This document shows positions 1-11,971 of a DNA stretch of 64,000 nt, in pieces. How positions within the stretch are numbered: position 1 is the first letter of the stretch; each line of letters starts with the position of its first letter. The stretch comes from Allium sativum (lineage: Eukaryota > Streptophyta > Magnoliopsida > Asparagales > Amaryllidaceae): the NCBI GenBank assembly GCA_030737875.1, contig CM060926.1, forward strand, positions 165,811,079-165,875,078, in the 5' to 3' direction. Both the position numbers and the translations under genes were made by a program. The notes beneath the pieces were generated by a model that saw only the letters and a list, made by a program, of their open reading frames with translations, was not told where the DNA came from and made no database searches.

Positions 1-1170
1 ACTTAAAGGATTTCGTCCCCGAAATATTCAAGTTAAGAAGAATGTGTCCTACCAACCAATCACCCATCTACTCAACCATCATCCACAAGCATCCATTGTC
101 CTTAGAAAACTTCTAATGTTGTATGAACGTATGCAAAAAGTGTGTGTGTATGTTCCTTATGTAATGCAAAGCGGTCTACTGATTCAGTTGGCCTCCTCAA
201 TGCAAACCATGATAGTGCCATGCATCCATTATGTATGCGAAAGAATCCTATCAATACATATTATTTCTACATCTGTTCTCAACCATTCATCAAAATGCAG
301 CATCCATATGATAACACAACCATTGTTCATCCATTAACCTAAATATGCACACACATTTTTATGCAATATGAAAGTGATTTGAGCTGATCAAGTGCCTAAT
401 GTGTGTGTAAATGCATCCACGAGCAACCACTAGAAAACACTTGCATCCACTTGCAACCATCAAACATAACATGTCCTAAGCACATGTTTACATCCATGGA
501 TTTCCTATCTAAAGGTCGAAGATTCGGTTGATGGGATACAAGCAAATGATATAACTAAAACAAAAGCTCTGTTCCTATTTGACATCTATTAAGAGAATAA
601 TTCCCTAAGTCTCAACCCCGAAGACCGAAATCAACATCAGACTGACACCCCAAGAATTACCCCCATTAAACAATGTCAAAACTGGAGGTCTGCTTCATGC
701 TTCGAGTAGAAACCCGTATCCTTCAGAAATATCCAGATACTTACAGACTACTGGTACAAATCAGATTACAGAACGATTCTCAGAAAGCTAAGCATAAAAC
801 ACCCTTGCGGGTCACAAGAAACTTTGGGGTCTTCCTATGACAAGTTAGAAACTTGACGACCCTCCTCTCAAAATCTAGGACGACCCCCTGCATAGAAAGC
901 TGGTCCATTTAGAACCAACCCATAGCCCATAAACTTGAGCACACAAACGTCACATTCAAATTTTTGACGCCTAACACAGATAATTTCAACCCCTTACAAA
1001 TCACCAATAAATGAGCTGAACCACAAAAGGGGTTTGAAAAAACTACGGGATCAGAAACAAGACTAGTATTAAAGTGCAGAGTCAATTACAAAATCAAAAT
1101 GCCAGAATCCAAAAGAGTCTTAACTTCATAAGGAAATTAAACCTTTTACATAAGTTTTCCTATCTCTATC

Positions 1171-2129
1171 CTATTCATCTACCGCGAGAGCATTCGCCTG
1201 CCCTCCAGAAGTCCCTTGCGAACCCTGCGCCTTCGGGCATTCCTTGGAAAAGTGTCCGACCTCTCCACACTTAAAGCAATTGGACTTCCTCCTTTTACAT
1301 TTTTTGACTAGGTGACCTTCTTTCCCACAATAGTGGCATTTCCTCTTATCCCTTCCCTTGTAATCCTTCTTGCCTTTCTTCTGCTGTTGCTGCTGCTGTC
1401 CTTTCTTGGGTTCCGCCTTCTCATTTTTCAGTGTCCCTTCAACTTTTTCTTCTTTCTTTGCTCCTTTGTCCTCTTCATGCATGAGGGCCATATCCACCAG
1501 CTTTTCAAAAGTGGTCCCCATGGGAATGTGGGTCATAGCCAATCCGTGTAGCGGCTCATTCAAGCCTTTAACAAATCTAAGAGCCTTCTTCTCAGGTGTG
1601 TTCACTAAGTCTAAGCCGAACCTCGCCAACTGATAGAACTTGTTGACGTACTCTTTTACTGACAGACCCCCCCTGCTTCAATGCCAAAATCCTTTCCATA
1701 TATAGATTTTCTTCCGCTCGTGAGAGAAGTTTCGCCTCTAACCTATGCCTGAAATCTGGCCATGTATCAATTGGACGCTCTCCATTAGTGACCTCCCACC
1801 AAAACGAAGCTTCGTCTTTCATCAACCAAGCAGCCAATTGGACCTTATTACGGTCGTCCAAGTAGAAAATGCCAAAATAGATCCTCCACTTCCTTCAACC
1901 AATTTCTATCTTCAATAAACGTTTCAGTCCCGCTAAAAGATTTTCCACCCATCGAACGAAAGTCCTTACATATCTTGGAGAAAGTCTCTCCACGCGGAGG
2001 AATGACTGGAGCTGGTGGAGGAGGAGGAGGAACGTAGGCCGGACCCGCGGTAGCGGCCTTAGCCTCGAGATATTGACGAAACCAACCGGGTACATGAACA
2101 CCCTCTGGTATCTCAGATGCTCCAGACAT
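1171..2129 (-). pseudogene. gag: Frameshifted gag of array copy 1
   Basis: This is the capsid/nucleocapsid gene of the gag-only element, starting at an ATG at 2129 (MSGASEIPEG). Relative to the intact Gag of copy 2 it has an extra base near 1875 (WLKEVEDLF then loss of frame) and an extra C in the C run near 1665. The C-terminal part keeps two CCHC knuckles (CHYCGKEGHLVKKC and CFKCGEVGHFSKEC) and a glutamine run. A complete Gag cannot be made from it. Both frameshifts are in or near short homopolymers, which suggests neutral decay, though assembly error cannot be excluded from sequence alone. Confidence 0.9.
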
Positions 2130-2292
2130 GCTGAAACGAAAAAGGAAAGATTCAATAAAAAGAACCGAAGGAAAGATATATGGCTCTTGGGGAATGTTTT
2201 TCAAAACAGGCATTCCTTTTTGAAAATACTTTCTTTTAAAACCTCTTTGAAAATAGTTTTTCAAAAGCTTTTATCTAATCTGATAACCTTCA

Positions 2293-2304
2293 GCTCTGAT
2301 ACCA
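2293..2304 (-). other. Primer-binding site, initiator Met tRNA (array copy 1)
   Basis: The minus strand reads TGGTATCAGAGC, the 12-base complement of the plant initiator-Met tRNA 3' end, two bases from the LTR end. It fixes the element's orientation as minus and marks 2307-6199 as its 5' LTR. Confidence 0.92.
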
Positions 2305-3389
2305 AGTGTAACACCCCACCTCCATTATGGTCACTCACAAAGGGGCCTTAACTCTAGTGGAGCATTTTTGGTAAACAGACACAGAATATCACAAGACAGA
2401 TATAAAAAATTTGCAGTGGAAAATAAACAACTTTATTAAATCACCAAAATATTTTGTTACATAATACTATGAGTCATAAAACCCTTACAACAAAACACTT
2501 CTGTCTTATATTATTAGAGTACATAGGTATTTAAAAGAAAACATCATTCTCCATATTAAAGAGCAAGCCATATAGGAGACAGAGACTCGAGCCATACTTC
2601 AAAAGTAGCTCCTAGAAGATGATATCCAAATACCGACTAAACCTGTGTGTTTCCTCCCTGAGAACCTGGGGGGGAAACGGAAGAAAAGAGGTGAAACAAA
2701 CAAAGTCAGACATACGTCTGGTGAGTCCAGTAACTTTTAGCCAGTAAATAAATAAAGGTAAACATGACAGGCATACAAAGTGGATAAGAGGATCACGGTA
2801 CAGATGACAGGACAAATAAGGTAAGGTGTATGCATGATTCACTACTAACTACTCTGCACTATTACTAGTCAAATCAAGATGGGATAATCCCTTCTACTAA
2901 TCATGATAATGGTGGTGGTAGTTTCGTGTATTCCTAGCTGCTGCCATAGGTGCCGCTTGCTCCTATCTCAACTAGTCGTACCCACTACCCTCCTACTACA
3001 AATTGGTAGACTTAGGGCATATGTCCGGATATACCCTAACCATTACCCTAATCGATTGGCTCCCTACTCTGTAGATACCCTGTGCTGGTCCCACAACTAG
3101 GGGGGTATCACTTCCCTAAAGTGGCAAACTAAGGTGTGCACAGTTATACCTACTGGTGTCATGGTCGTCTTGTCCCCCTCTACCCGGCCCATGCACGCAC
3201 ATGTCCCCGGTCGGTTTGTGCCGCCCACACCATCCGTCTCATTTTGGATCTCTTACAATCAATAAGTAAGCGTGCCCCTTCCCCGCCTAGTACGGAGATT
3301 TTTACTTTGATACCCCTCCGGGTTACTAACTGAAATGGGTCCCATACAACATGATACAAGCTCTCCCCTATGTCTTGTATCCCCACTAG

Positions 3390-3860
3390 GTTTTCTACTA
3401 ACTATGTATACCCTGAGGTGTCTTTAATTACATAGCTCTCAATCAGTTATGCGTACCTTTAGGTGTCTTTAATACATAACCCCTATTCTATCTATCGGTT
3501 ATGCGTACCTATAGGTGTCTTTAATACATAACTTTACCTACTCCCATTAGTTATGCGTACCCCTGAGGGTGTCTTTAATACATAACTTTACCTATTCCCA
3601 TTAGTTATGCGTACCCCTAAGGGTGTCTTTAATGCATAACTTTACTATTCTGCCCCGGTTATGTATACCATTACGTGTCTTTAATTACATAACCCCTTTT
3701 AATGGTTAAGTTTGTGGGCCTATATGTATTGATATTACCCACCTACCCTTCAGTTGTACTTAACCCTCCCACTGATTTAATCCTATTTATTTAACGGTTA
3801 AGTTTGTGGGCCTATATATTAATATTACTCACCTACCCATCAGTTGTACTTAACCCACCC
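3390..3860. repeat. Short tandem repeats inside array LTR
   Basis: About five imperfect units of 50-60 bp carry GTTATGCGTACC, GGTGTCTTTAAT and ACATAAC. They are followed by two ~95-bp units beginning GGTTAAGTTTGTGGGCC. The partner LTR has the same block at about 9605-10075. The 3' LTR at 15757-18573 has a reverse-complement-like version at 17452-17550. Confidence 0.75.
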
Positions 3861-4100
3861 ATAATCCAATTCGTTTTGCTTAACCCTAACTTATGTCAAC
3901 CATCATACAGTCCGTATGTATTAAGTTAGGTTAAGTAGCATTAATTTATTATTGAGACATCTAATCGTATTTCACATGCCACCCAAGGCACCCACTTAAT
4001 CCCACATGCCACCCAAGGCACACACTTAACCCCTCATGTCCCACTACATGTTTATCTGGTTAAGTGTTTCTTAATTCATTAAGACCGTAACCTTATAAAG

Positions 4101-4316
4101 ACCTCTCACATTCGACTGACATTTGTGGCAGCTGGATTTCCGGGCGGGTCCGGACAGTCTTACACCACAAACGAGTCTAACCTCATGTCTTTACAATTTG
4201 TTACATATTTAATTTATGCCTATGACCTCCCACATTAGACTGGCATTTGTGGCAGCTGGATTTGCCGGGCGGGTCCGGACAGTCTTACACCACAAAAGAG
4301 CCTAACCTCGTGTCTT
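4101..4316 (-). ncRNA. Pair of ~90-nt structured units in LTR R/U5
   Basis: Two copies (4101-4190 and 4224-4316) can fold in element sense. The outer arms are GTTAGRCT and AGTCTAA, the inner arms TTGTGG and CCACAA, around a GC-rich CCGGACCCGCCCGG core. They lie about 1.4-1.6 kb downstream of the TATA box and so are probably transcribed. Whether they act as RNA, as DNA or not at all is unknown; the ncRNA label describes a candidate structure, not a known family. Confidence 0.5.
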
Positions 4317-4959
4317 AGACGATTAATTACTCCTAATTAATCATCTCCCAATTTGAATTACTTTCCCTATTCAAATTATCAATTAATTCCAAATTTCACT
4401 ATGGCTATAATTGACTCAATTATGTCCATCTATTTATGGTATGAAAAATCATACCAAATTTCATCACAAATTTATTTTATGCCAATTCTCAATATTAATT
4501 CTTCAGACTTTAATTGCTTAAACATTCCTCTTTTGATATTTAAGTTAATTAATTAATCCTTTCCTTTTTCATAGGTGTCAATACCTATCTTATTAACAAT
4601 TTGGATTTCTTATCCATAAATGGTCATATTCAAATTATACCATTTTTACCCAATTTCACCCATGTCATAATAGGTAATTATTTATATGTTTTCCTGATTG
4701 AATTATGTGTCCAATTTACATAATCACTATGCCTATCACAAATTCCCCTTTCTCCCGTTTCTTAACTAGCGTAACCGTTTGCGTTTTTGGCGTCATCGAG
4801 GCTACAAGGTAGCCTCGCCATAACAATAAAATAAAGGGAATGACAAGGTGATCGTTTTCAGTACAATTTTTGGCATAAGCATGACAACTAAGGAAAATGA
4901 CATGATAACTTCGCATATAATTATGATTTACCACATAATTAACAACTTGCATAGATTCA

Positions 4960-5460
4960 TAACAACTTGCATAGGTTTATGAATTAACAACATAATTAAC
5001 AACCAACATAGGTTCATGATTCTCAACATAGTCAACAACTTATATGGGTTCATGATTCACAATATAACAACTTGCATAATTCATAACATAACTTCTTGCA
5101 TAGGTGACTTACATAGGTTCATGATCCATAACATAACAACTAGCATAGGTTCATGAATTAACAACTTATCAACTTGCTTAGGTAACTTCATAGGTTCATG
5201 ATTCATAACATAACAACTAGCATAGATTCATTAATTAACAACACAACAAGTTGCATAGGTAACTTGCATAGTTCATAGTTTCTCAACATAATAACTTTCA
5301 TAACTTCATGATTCACAACAATAATGAACTTGCATCATTTTATGATTCACAACAATAATGAACTTGCATAACTTCATGATTCACAATAATAGGGAACTTT
5401 ACATCATTTCATGATTCACAACAATACAACAATGAACTTGCATAACTACAAACAACACAT
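4960..5460. repeat. AT-rich imperfect repeats in array LTR
   Basis: Degenerate 30-50 bp units built from AACTTGCATA, GGTTCATGATTC and ACAACATAAC. The same block is at about 11150-11690. No gene is present. Confidence 0.7.
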
Positions 5461-5744
5461 ACCCAAATCATAGTCTACCAAAATTCACTTTCATTTATTT
5501 AAATCTAAAAGTGACTAGAACTCCCCGAATAAGGGGTCTTGAGTTCTGGGTTCTGAATTCTGTAATTGGTTAGCGTTCCCTTGTTCTAGACAATTACGTT
5601 GTTGTATTTTTAGGCTTGATTTGAATTGAATTGTTGTCTTTAATTTGCTTCCAGTTGGTGGCGGCTACTTTAGGGTTTGGAGTGACAACATGACGGCTAC
5701 TGATCTAATTTTTGATTTGATTCTAGGATTTGGGTCTACACATG

Positions 5745-5752
5745 TTTATATA
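5745..5752 (-). promoter_or_regulatory. TATA box of array LTR (first)
   Basis: The minus strand reads TATATAAA about 450 bp inside the LTR from its 5' end, a usual U3 position for long LTRs. Confidence 0.55.
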
Positions 5753-5929
5753 GAATTTCAATTTAATTATAGCCGTCGGATGATCTTAGGGTTAATCAAA
5801 ACCACTCAGTCGGGATAGGGTGACACCTCAGCCCTAATGACTCAGCAAGGAGTCAGAAAGGACTCAGAAATGAGTTAGAACATGGGTTAGACTGAAGCAG
5901 AAGGCTGTGTAGGTTTTATCTCGTCCTGG

Positions 5930-5986
5930 GCGCACTTGGGAAGTGCGCCAATGTAAATTTGTACTAGCGCAGTTCCCAAGTGCGCC
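5930..5986. repeat. Promoter-proximal hairpin pair in U3
   Basis: Two short palindromes, 5930-5949 (arms GCGCACTT and AAGTGCGC around GGG) and 5967-5986 (one arm base changed), are also inverted relative to each other. They sit about 180-240 bp upstream of the TATA box in element sense. The second LTR has them at 12149-12168 and 12185-12205, where the right palindrome is perfect. Confidence 0.75.
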
Positions 5987-6199
5987 AGTGCAATCTTTTT
6001 TTTCTTTCTATTTAGCCACCAAACTTCATTCGTCCATATCTTCTTCGTACGTATCCGTTTTACGCAATCTCAGACTCTATCTTAAGCAGAATTATGAGAC
6101 GAATGCAATAGAACGACCCGTTTCCCTTAATTCCCACATTTGAAATTAAGTATTCTTTAATTTAGTTAATCTGATTATTCAAAAATTCGGGGTGTTACA

Positions 6200-6212
6200 T
6201 TCTCCCCTACTT
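6200..6212 (-). other. Polypurine tract at array junction
   Basis: The minus strand reads AAGTAGGGGAGAA directly before the LTR start TGTAACACC, the expected plus-strand primer of an LTR element. It shows that the LTR at 2307-6199 is also the 3' LTR of copy 2. Confidence 0.88.
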
Positions 6213-7301
6213 AAAGGATTTCGTCCCCGAAATATTCAAGTTAAGAAGAATGTGTCCTACCAACCAATCACCCATCTACTCAACCATCATCCACAAGCAT
6301 CCATTGTCCTTAGAAAACTTCTAATGTTATATGAACGTATGCAAAAAGTGTGTGTATATGTTCCTTATGTAATGCAAAGCGGTCTACTGATTCAGTTGGC
6401 CTCCTCAATGCAAACAATGAAAGTGCCCTGCATCCATTATGTATGCGAAAGAATCCTATCAATACATAATATTTCTACATGCATGCTTAACCATTCATCA
6501 AAATGCAGCATCCATATTATAACACAACCATTGTTCATCCATTAACCTAAATATGCACACACATTTATAAGCAATATGAAAGTGATTTGAGCCGATCTAG
6601 TGCCTAATGTGTGTGTAAATGCATCCACGAGCAACCACTAGCAAACACTTGCATCCACTTGCAACCATCAAACATAACATGTCCTAAGCATATGTTTACA
6701 TCCATGGATTTCCTATCTAAAGGTCGAAGATTCGGTTGATGGGATACAAGCAAATGATATAACGAAAACAAAAGCTCTGTTCCTATTTGACATCGATTAA
6801 GAGAATAATTCCCTAAGTCTCAGCCCCGAAGACTGAAATCAACATCAGACTGACACCCCAAGAATTACCCCCATTAAACAATGTCAAAACTGGAGGTCTA
6901 CTTCATGCTTCGAGTAGAAACCCGTATCCTTCAGAAATATCCAGATACTTACAGACCACTGGTACAGATCAAATTACAAAATGATTCTCAGAAAGCAAAG
7001 CATAAAACACCCTTGCGGGTCATAAGAAACTTTGGGGTCTTCCCATGACAAGTTAGAAACTTGATGACGCTCCTCTCAAAATCTAGGACGACCACCTACA
7101 TAGAAAGCTGGTCCATTTAGAACCAACCCATAGCCCATAAACTTGAGCACACAAACGTCACATTCAAATTTTTGACGCCTAACACAGATAATTTTGACCC
7201 CTTACAAATCACAAATAAATGATCTGAACCACAAAAGGGGTTTGAAAAAAATACGGGATCAGAAACAAGACTAGTATTAAAGTGCAGAGTCAATTACAAA
7301 A

Positions 7302-8336
7302 TCAAAATGCCAGAATCCAAAAGAGTCTTAACTTCATAAGGAAATTAAACCTTTTACATAAATTTTTCCTATCTCTATCATATCCATCTGCCACGAGAGC
7401 ATTCGCCTGCCCTCCAGAAGTCCCTTGCGACCCCTGCGCCTTCGGGCATTCCTTGGAAAAGTGTCCGACCTCTCCACACTTAAAGCAATTGGACTTCCTC
7501 CTTTTACATTCTTTGACTAGGTGACCTTCTTTCCCACAATAGTGGCATTTCCTCTTATCCCTTCCCTTGTCATCCTTCTTGCCTTTCTTCTGTTGTTGCT
7601 GTTGCTGTCCTTTTTTGGGTCCCACCTTCTCATTTTTCAATGTCCCTTCAACTTTTTCTTCTTTCTTCGCTCCTTTGTCCTCTTCATGCATGAGGGCCAT
7701 ATCCACCAGCTTTTCAAAAGTGGCCCCCATGGGAATGTGGGTCATAGCCAATCCGTGTAGCGGCTCATTCAAGCCTTTAACAAATCTCAGAGCCTTCTTC
7801 TCAGGTGTGTTCACTAAGTCTAAGCCGAACCTCCCCAACTGATTGAACTTGTTGACGTACTCTTTTACTGACAGATCCCCCTGCTTCAATGCCAAAAACC
7901 TTTCCATATATAGATTTTCTTCCGCTTGTGAGAGAAATTTCACCTCAAACCTACGCCTGAAATCTGGCCATGTATCAACTGGACGCTCTCCATTAGTGAC
8001 CTCCCACCAAAACAAAGCTTCGTCTTTCATCAACCAAGCAGCCAATTTGACCTTCTTACGGTCATCCAAGTCGAAAATGCCAAACATATCCTCCACTTTC
8101 TTCAACCAATTTCTAGCTTCAATAAATGTTTCAGTCCCACTAGAAGATTTTCCACCCATCGAACGGAAGTCCTTACATATCTTGGAGAAAGTCTCTCCAC
8201 GCGGAGGAATGACTAGAGCTGGGGGAGGAGGAGGAGGAACGTTGTCCGGACCTGCGGTAGCGGCCCTAGCCTCGAGATATTGACGAAACCAACCGGGTAC
8301 ATGAACACCCTCTGGTATCTCAGATGCTCCAGACAT
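7302..8336 (-). CDS. gag: Intact Gag polyprotein of a non-autonomous Ty3/gypsy element
   Basis: The 344-residue Gag would form particles and bind element RNA in the cytoplasm. The ATG at 8336 was chosen because MSGASEIPEG matches the Gag start of the Tekay element (MSEELNLPEG); the frame is open upstream but that part overlaps leader DNA. Visible features are a proline run (residues about 34-39), a capsid-like region including FSKICKDFRSMGGK and ALFWWEVTNGERPVDTW, a lysine/glutamate-rich linker, a glutamine run (244-249), and two CCHC knuckles (C264/C267/H272/C277 and C284/C287/H292/C297). The last ~25 residues follow a point where the protease gene starts in relatives, so the tail is probably read-through of the deletion junction. 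Intact Gag without enzymes suggests dependence on a partner element. Confidence 0.9.
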   Translation of the reverse strand: MSGASEIPEGVHVPGWFRQYLEARAATAGPDNVPPPPPPALVIPPRGETFSKICKDFRSMGGKSSSGTETFIEARNWLKKVEDMFGIFDLDDRKKVKLAAWLMKDEALFWWEVTNGERPVDTWPDFRRRFEVKFLSQAEENLYMERFLALKQGDLSVKEYVNKFNQLGRFGLDLVNTPEKKALRFVKGLNEPLHGLAMTHIPMGATFEKLVDMALMHEEDKGAKKEEKVEGTLKNEKVGPKKGQQQQQQKKGKKDDKGRDKRKCHYCGKEGHLVKECKRRKSNCFKCGEVGHFSKECPKAQGSQGTSGGQANALVADGYDRDRKNLCKRFNFLMKLRLFWILAF

Positions 8337-8499
8337 GCTGAAACGAAAAAGGAAAGATTCAATAAAAAGAACCGAAGGAAAGATATATGGCTCTTGGGGA
8401 ATGTTTTTCAAAACAGGCATTCCTTTTTGAAAATACTTTCTTTTAAAACCTCTTTGAAAATAGTTTTTCAAAAGCTTTTATCTAATCTGATAACCTTCA

Positions 8500-8511
8500 G
8501 CTCTGATACCA
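8500..8511 (-). other. Primer-binding site, initiator Met tRNA (array copy 2)
   Basis: The minus strand reads TGGTATCAGAGC, two bases from the LTR ending at 8514, identical in arrangement to copy 1. Confidence 0.92.
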
Positions 8512-10316
8512 AGTGTAACACCCCACCTCCATTATGGTCACTCACAAAGGGAATGCCTTAACTTTAGTGGAGCAGTTTTGGTAAACAGACACAGAATATC
8601 ACAAGACAGATATAAAAATTTTGCATGGGAAAATAAACAACTTTATTAAATCACCAAAATATTTTGTTACATAATACTATGAGTCATAAAACCCTTACAA
8701 CAAAATACTTCTGTCTTATATTATCAGAGTACATAGGTATTTAAAAGAAAACATCATTCCCCATATTAAAGAGCAAGCCATATAGGAGACAGAGACTCAA
8801 GCCATACTTCAAAAGTAGCTCCTAGAAGATGATATCCAAATCCCGACTAAACCTGTGTGTTTCCTCCCTAAGAAACTGGGGGGAAACGGGAGAAAAGAGG
8901 CGAAACAAACTAGGTCAGATATACGTCTGGTGAGTCCAGTAACTTTTAGCCAGTAAATAAATAAAGGTAAACATGACAGGCATACAAAGTGGATAAGAGG
9001 ATCACGATACAGATGACAGGTATGACAGGACAAATAAGGTAAGGTGTATGCATGATTCACTACTAACTACTCTGCACTATTACTAGTCAAATCAAGATGG
9101 GATAATCCCTTCTGCTAATCATGATAATGGTGGTGGTAGTTTCGTGTATTCCTAGCTGCTGCCATAGGTGCCGCTTGCTCCTATCTCAACTAGTCGTACC
9201 CACTACCCTCCTACTACAAATTGGTAGACTTAGGGCATATGTCCGGATATACCCTAACCACTACCCTAATCGATCAGCTCCCTACTCTGTAGATACCCTG
9301 TGCTGGTCCTACAACTAGGGGGTATCACTTCCCTAAAGTGGCAACCTAAGGTGTGCACAGTTATACCTACTGGTGTCACAGTCGTCTTGTCCCCCTCTGC
9401 CCGGCCCATGCACGCACATGTCCCCGGTCGGTTTGCGTCGCCCACACCATCCGTCTCGTTTTGGATCTCTTACAATCAATCAGTAAGCGTGCCCCTTCCC
9501 CGCCTAGTATGGAGATTTTTACTTTGATACCCCTCCGGGTTACTGACTGAAATGGGTCCCATACAACATGATACAAGCTCTCCCCTATGTCTTGTATCCC
9601 CACTAGGTTTTCTACTGACTATGTATACCCGGAGGTGTCTTTAATTACATAGCTCTCAATCAGTTTTGCGTACCTATAGGTGTCTTTAATACATAACCCC
9701 TATTCTACCTATCGGTTATGCGTACCTATAGGTGTCTTTAATACATAACTTTACCTACTCCCATTAGTTATGCGTACCCCTGAGGGTGTCTTTAATACAT
9801 AACTTTACCTATTCCCATTAGTTATGCGTACCCCTAAGGGTGTCTTTAATACATAACTTTACTATTCTGCCCCAGTTATGTATACCATTTGGTGTCTTTA
9901 ATTACATAACCCCTATTAATGGTTAAGTTTGTGGGCCTATATGTATTGATATTACCCACCTACCCTTCAGTTGTACTTAACCCTCCCACTGATTTAATCC
10001 TATTTATTTAACGGTTAAGCATGTGGGTCTATATATTAATATTACCCACCTACCCATCAGTTGTACTTAACCCACCCACAATCCAATTCGTTTTGCTTAA
10101 CCCTAACTTATGTCAACCATCATACAGTCCGTATGTATTAAGTTAGGTTAAGTAGCATTAATTTATTATTGAGAAATCTAATCGTATTTCACATGCCACC
10201 CAAGGCACCCACTTAATCCCACATGCCACCCAAGGCACCCACTTAACCCCTCATGTCCCACTACATGTTTATCTGGTTAAGTGTTTCTTAATTCATTAAG
10301 ACCGTAACCTTATAAA

Positions 10317-10535
10317 GACCTCTCACATTAGACTGGCATTTGTGGCAGCTGGATTTGCCGGGTGGGTCCGGGCAGTCTTACACCACAAACGAGTCTAACC
10401 TCGTGTCTTTAAAATTTGTTACGTATTTAATTTATGCCTAAGACCTCCCACATTAGACTAGCATTTGTGGCAGCTGGATTTGCCGGGCGGGTCTGGGCAG
10501 TCTTACACCACAAAAGAGCCTAACCTCGTGTCTTA
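10317..10535 (-). ncRNA. Pair of ~90-nt structured units, second array LTR
   Basis: Units at 10317-10408 and 10441-10535 match those at 4101-4316. The first keeps the unmutated outer arm (CATTAGACTGG opposite GAGTCTAACC), which has an A-to-C change in the first LTR. Confidence 0.5.
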
Positions 10536-11963
10536 GACGATTAATTACTCCTAATTAATCATATCCCAAATTGAATTACTTTCCCTATTCAAATTATCAA
10601 TTAATTCCAAATTTCACTATGGCCATAATTGACTCAATTATGTCCATCTATTTATGGTATGAAAAATCATACCAAATTTCATCACAAATTTATTTTATGC
10701 CAATTATCAATATTAATTCTTCAGACTTTAATTGCTTAAACATTCTTCTTTTGATTATTTAACTTAATTAATTAATCCTTTCCTTTTTCATAGGTGTCAA
10801 TACCTATCTTATTAACAATTTGGATTTCTTATCCATAAATGGTCATATTCAAATTATACCATTTTTACCCAATTTCACCCATGTCATAATAGTAATTATT
10901 TATATGTTTTCCTACTTGAATTATGCGTCCAATTTACATAATCACTATGCCTATCACAAATTCCCCTTTCTCCCCGTTTCTTAACTAGCGCAACCGTTTG
11001 CGTTTTTGGCGTCATCGAGGCTAGAAGGTAGCCTTGCCATAACAATAAAATAAAGGGAATGAAAAGGTGGTCGTTTTCAGTACAATTTTTGGCATAAGCA
11101 TGACAACTAGGGAAAATGACATGATAACTTCGCATATAATTATGATTCACCACATAATTAACAACTTACATAGATTTATAACAACTTGCATAAGTTTATG
11201 AGCTAACAACATAATTAAAAACCAACATAGGTTCATGATTCTCAACATAGTCAACAACTTATATGGGTTCATGATTCACAATATAACAACTTGCATAATT
11301 CATAACATAACTTCTTGCATAGGTGACTTACATAGGTTCATGATCCACAACATAACAACTAGCATAGGTTCATGAATTAACAACTTATCAACTTGCTTAG
11401 GTAACTTCATAGGTTCATGATTCATAACATAACAACTAGCATAGATTCATGAATTAACAACGCAACAACTTGCATAGGTAACTTGCATAGTTCATAGTTT
11501 CTCAACATGATAACTTGCATAACTTCATGATTCACAACAATAATGAACTTGCATCATTTTATGATTCACAACAATAATGAACTTGCATAACTTCATGATT
11601 CACAATAATAGGGAACTTTACATCATTTCATGATTCACAACAATACAACAATGAACTCGCATAACTACAAACAACACATACCCAAATCATAGTCTACCAA
11701 AATTCACTTTCATTTATTTAAACCTAAAAGTGACTAGAACTCACCGAATAAAGGGTCTTGAGTTCTGGATTTTGAATTCTGTAATTGATTAGCGTTCCCT
11801 TGTTGTAGACAATTACGTTGTTGTAGTTTTAGGCTTGATTTGAATTGAATTTTTGTCTTTAATTTGCTTCTAGTTGGTGGCAGCTGCTCTAGGGTTTAGA
11901 GTGACAACATGACGACTACTGATCTAATTTTTGATTTGATTCTAGGGTTTGGGTCTACACATG

Positions 11964-11971
11964 TTTATATA
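11964..11971 (-). promoter_or_regulatory. TATA box of array LTR (second)
   Basis: TATATAAA on the minus strand, at the same relative position as in the first LTR. Confidence 0.55.

Larger units (their letters stand above)
1..2306 (-). mobile_element. Internal region, copy 1, of gag-only Ty3/gypsy element
   Basis: Read on the minus strand this is primer-binding site, gag, then a non-coding 3' region that runs off the window start. Base 1 aligns with base 6209 of copy 2, only nine bases from where an LTR ends there, so another LTR should lie just outside the window. No protease, RT, RNase H or integrase motif occurs between gag and the 3' end. Bases 1-1170 hold no gene; they resemble the 3' untranslated DNA of the Tekay element at 52824-53365. 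The layout is seen directly; assignment to a non-autonomous Tekay-like family is inferred from Gag and LTR similarity. Confidence 0.85.
2307..6199 (-). repeat. LTR shared by the two tandem copies (3.9 kb)
   Basis: The ends are TGTAACACCCC and GGGGTGTTACA, an inverted repeat. A primer site abuts the left side and a polypurine tract the right, so this LTR serves as 5' LTR of the left copy and 3' LTR of the right copy, the mark of a tandem array. Inside, in element sense, are promoter-side hairpins (5930-5986), a TATA box (5745-5752), AT-rich repeats (about 4960-5460), two structured units (4101-4316) and short tandem repeats (about 3390-3860). There is no convincing gene in it; small ORFs here are chance. 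Confidence 0.93.
6200..8513 (-). mobile_element. Internal region, copy 2, of gag-only element
   Basis: A complete 2.3-kb internal region lies between two LTRs: primer site, intact gag, 3' untranslated DNA, polypurine tract. Comparison with the Tekay element at 52824-57951 shows that all of pol is absent. The sequence passes from the Gag tail straight into 3' untranslated DNA. Bases 6213-7301 hold no gene. Confidence 0.9.

Noticed and set aside
1312..1633. Plus-strand ORFs opposite gag (also 7521-7842 and 56818-57170)
   Set aside because: Shadows of the Gag frame. The phenylalanine/cysteine/leucine-rich text comes from reading lysine/glutamine codons backwards.
3390..5460. Regularly spaced short repeats, considered as CRISPR
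   Set aside because: Units are imperfect, adjacent and without unique spacers; the DNA is a plant LTR.
2293..8511. Sequences matching the 3' end of initiator Met tRNA
   Set aside because: They are 12-base primer-binding sites next to LTRs; there is no cloverleaf, so these are not tRNA genes.
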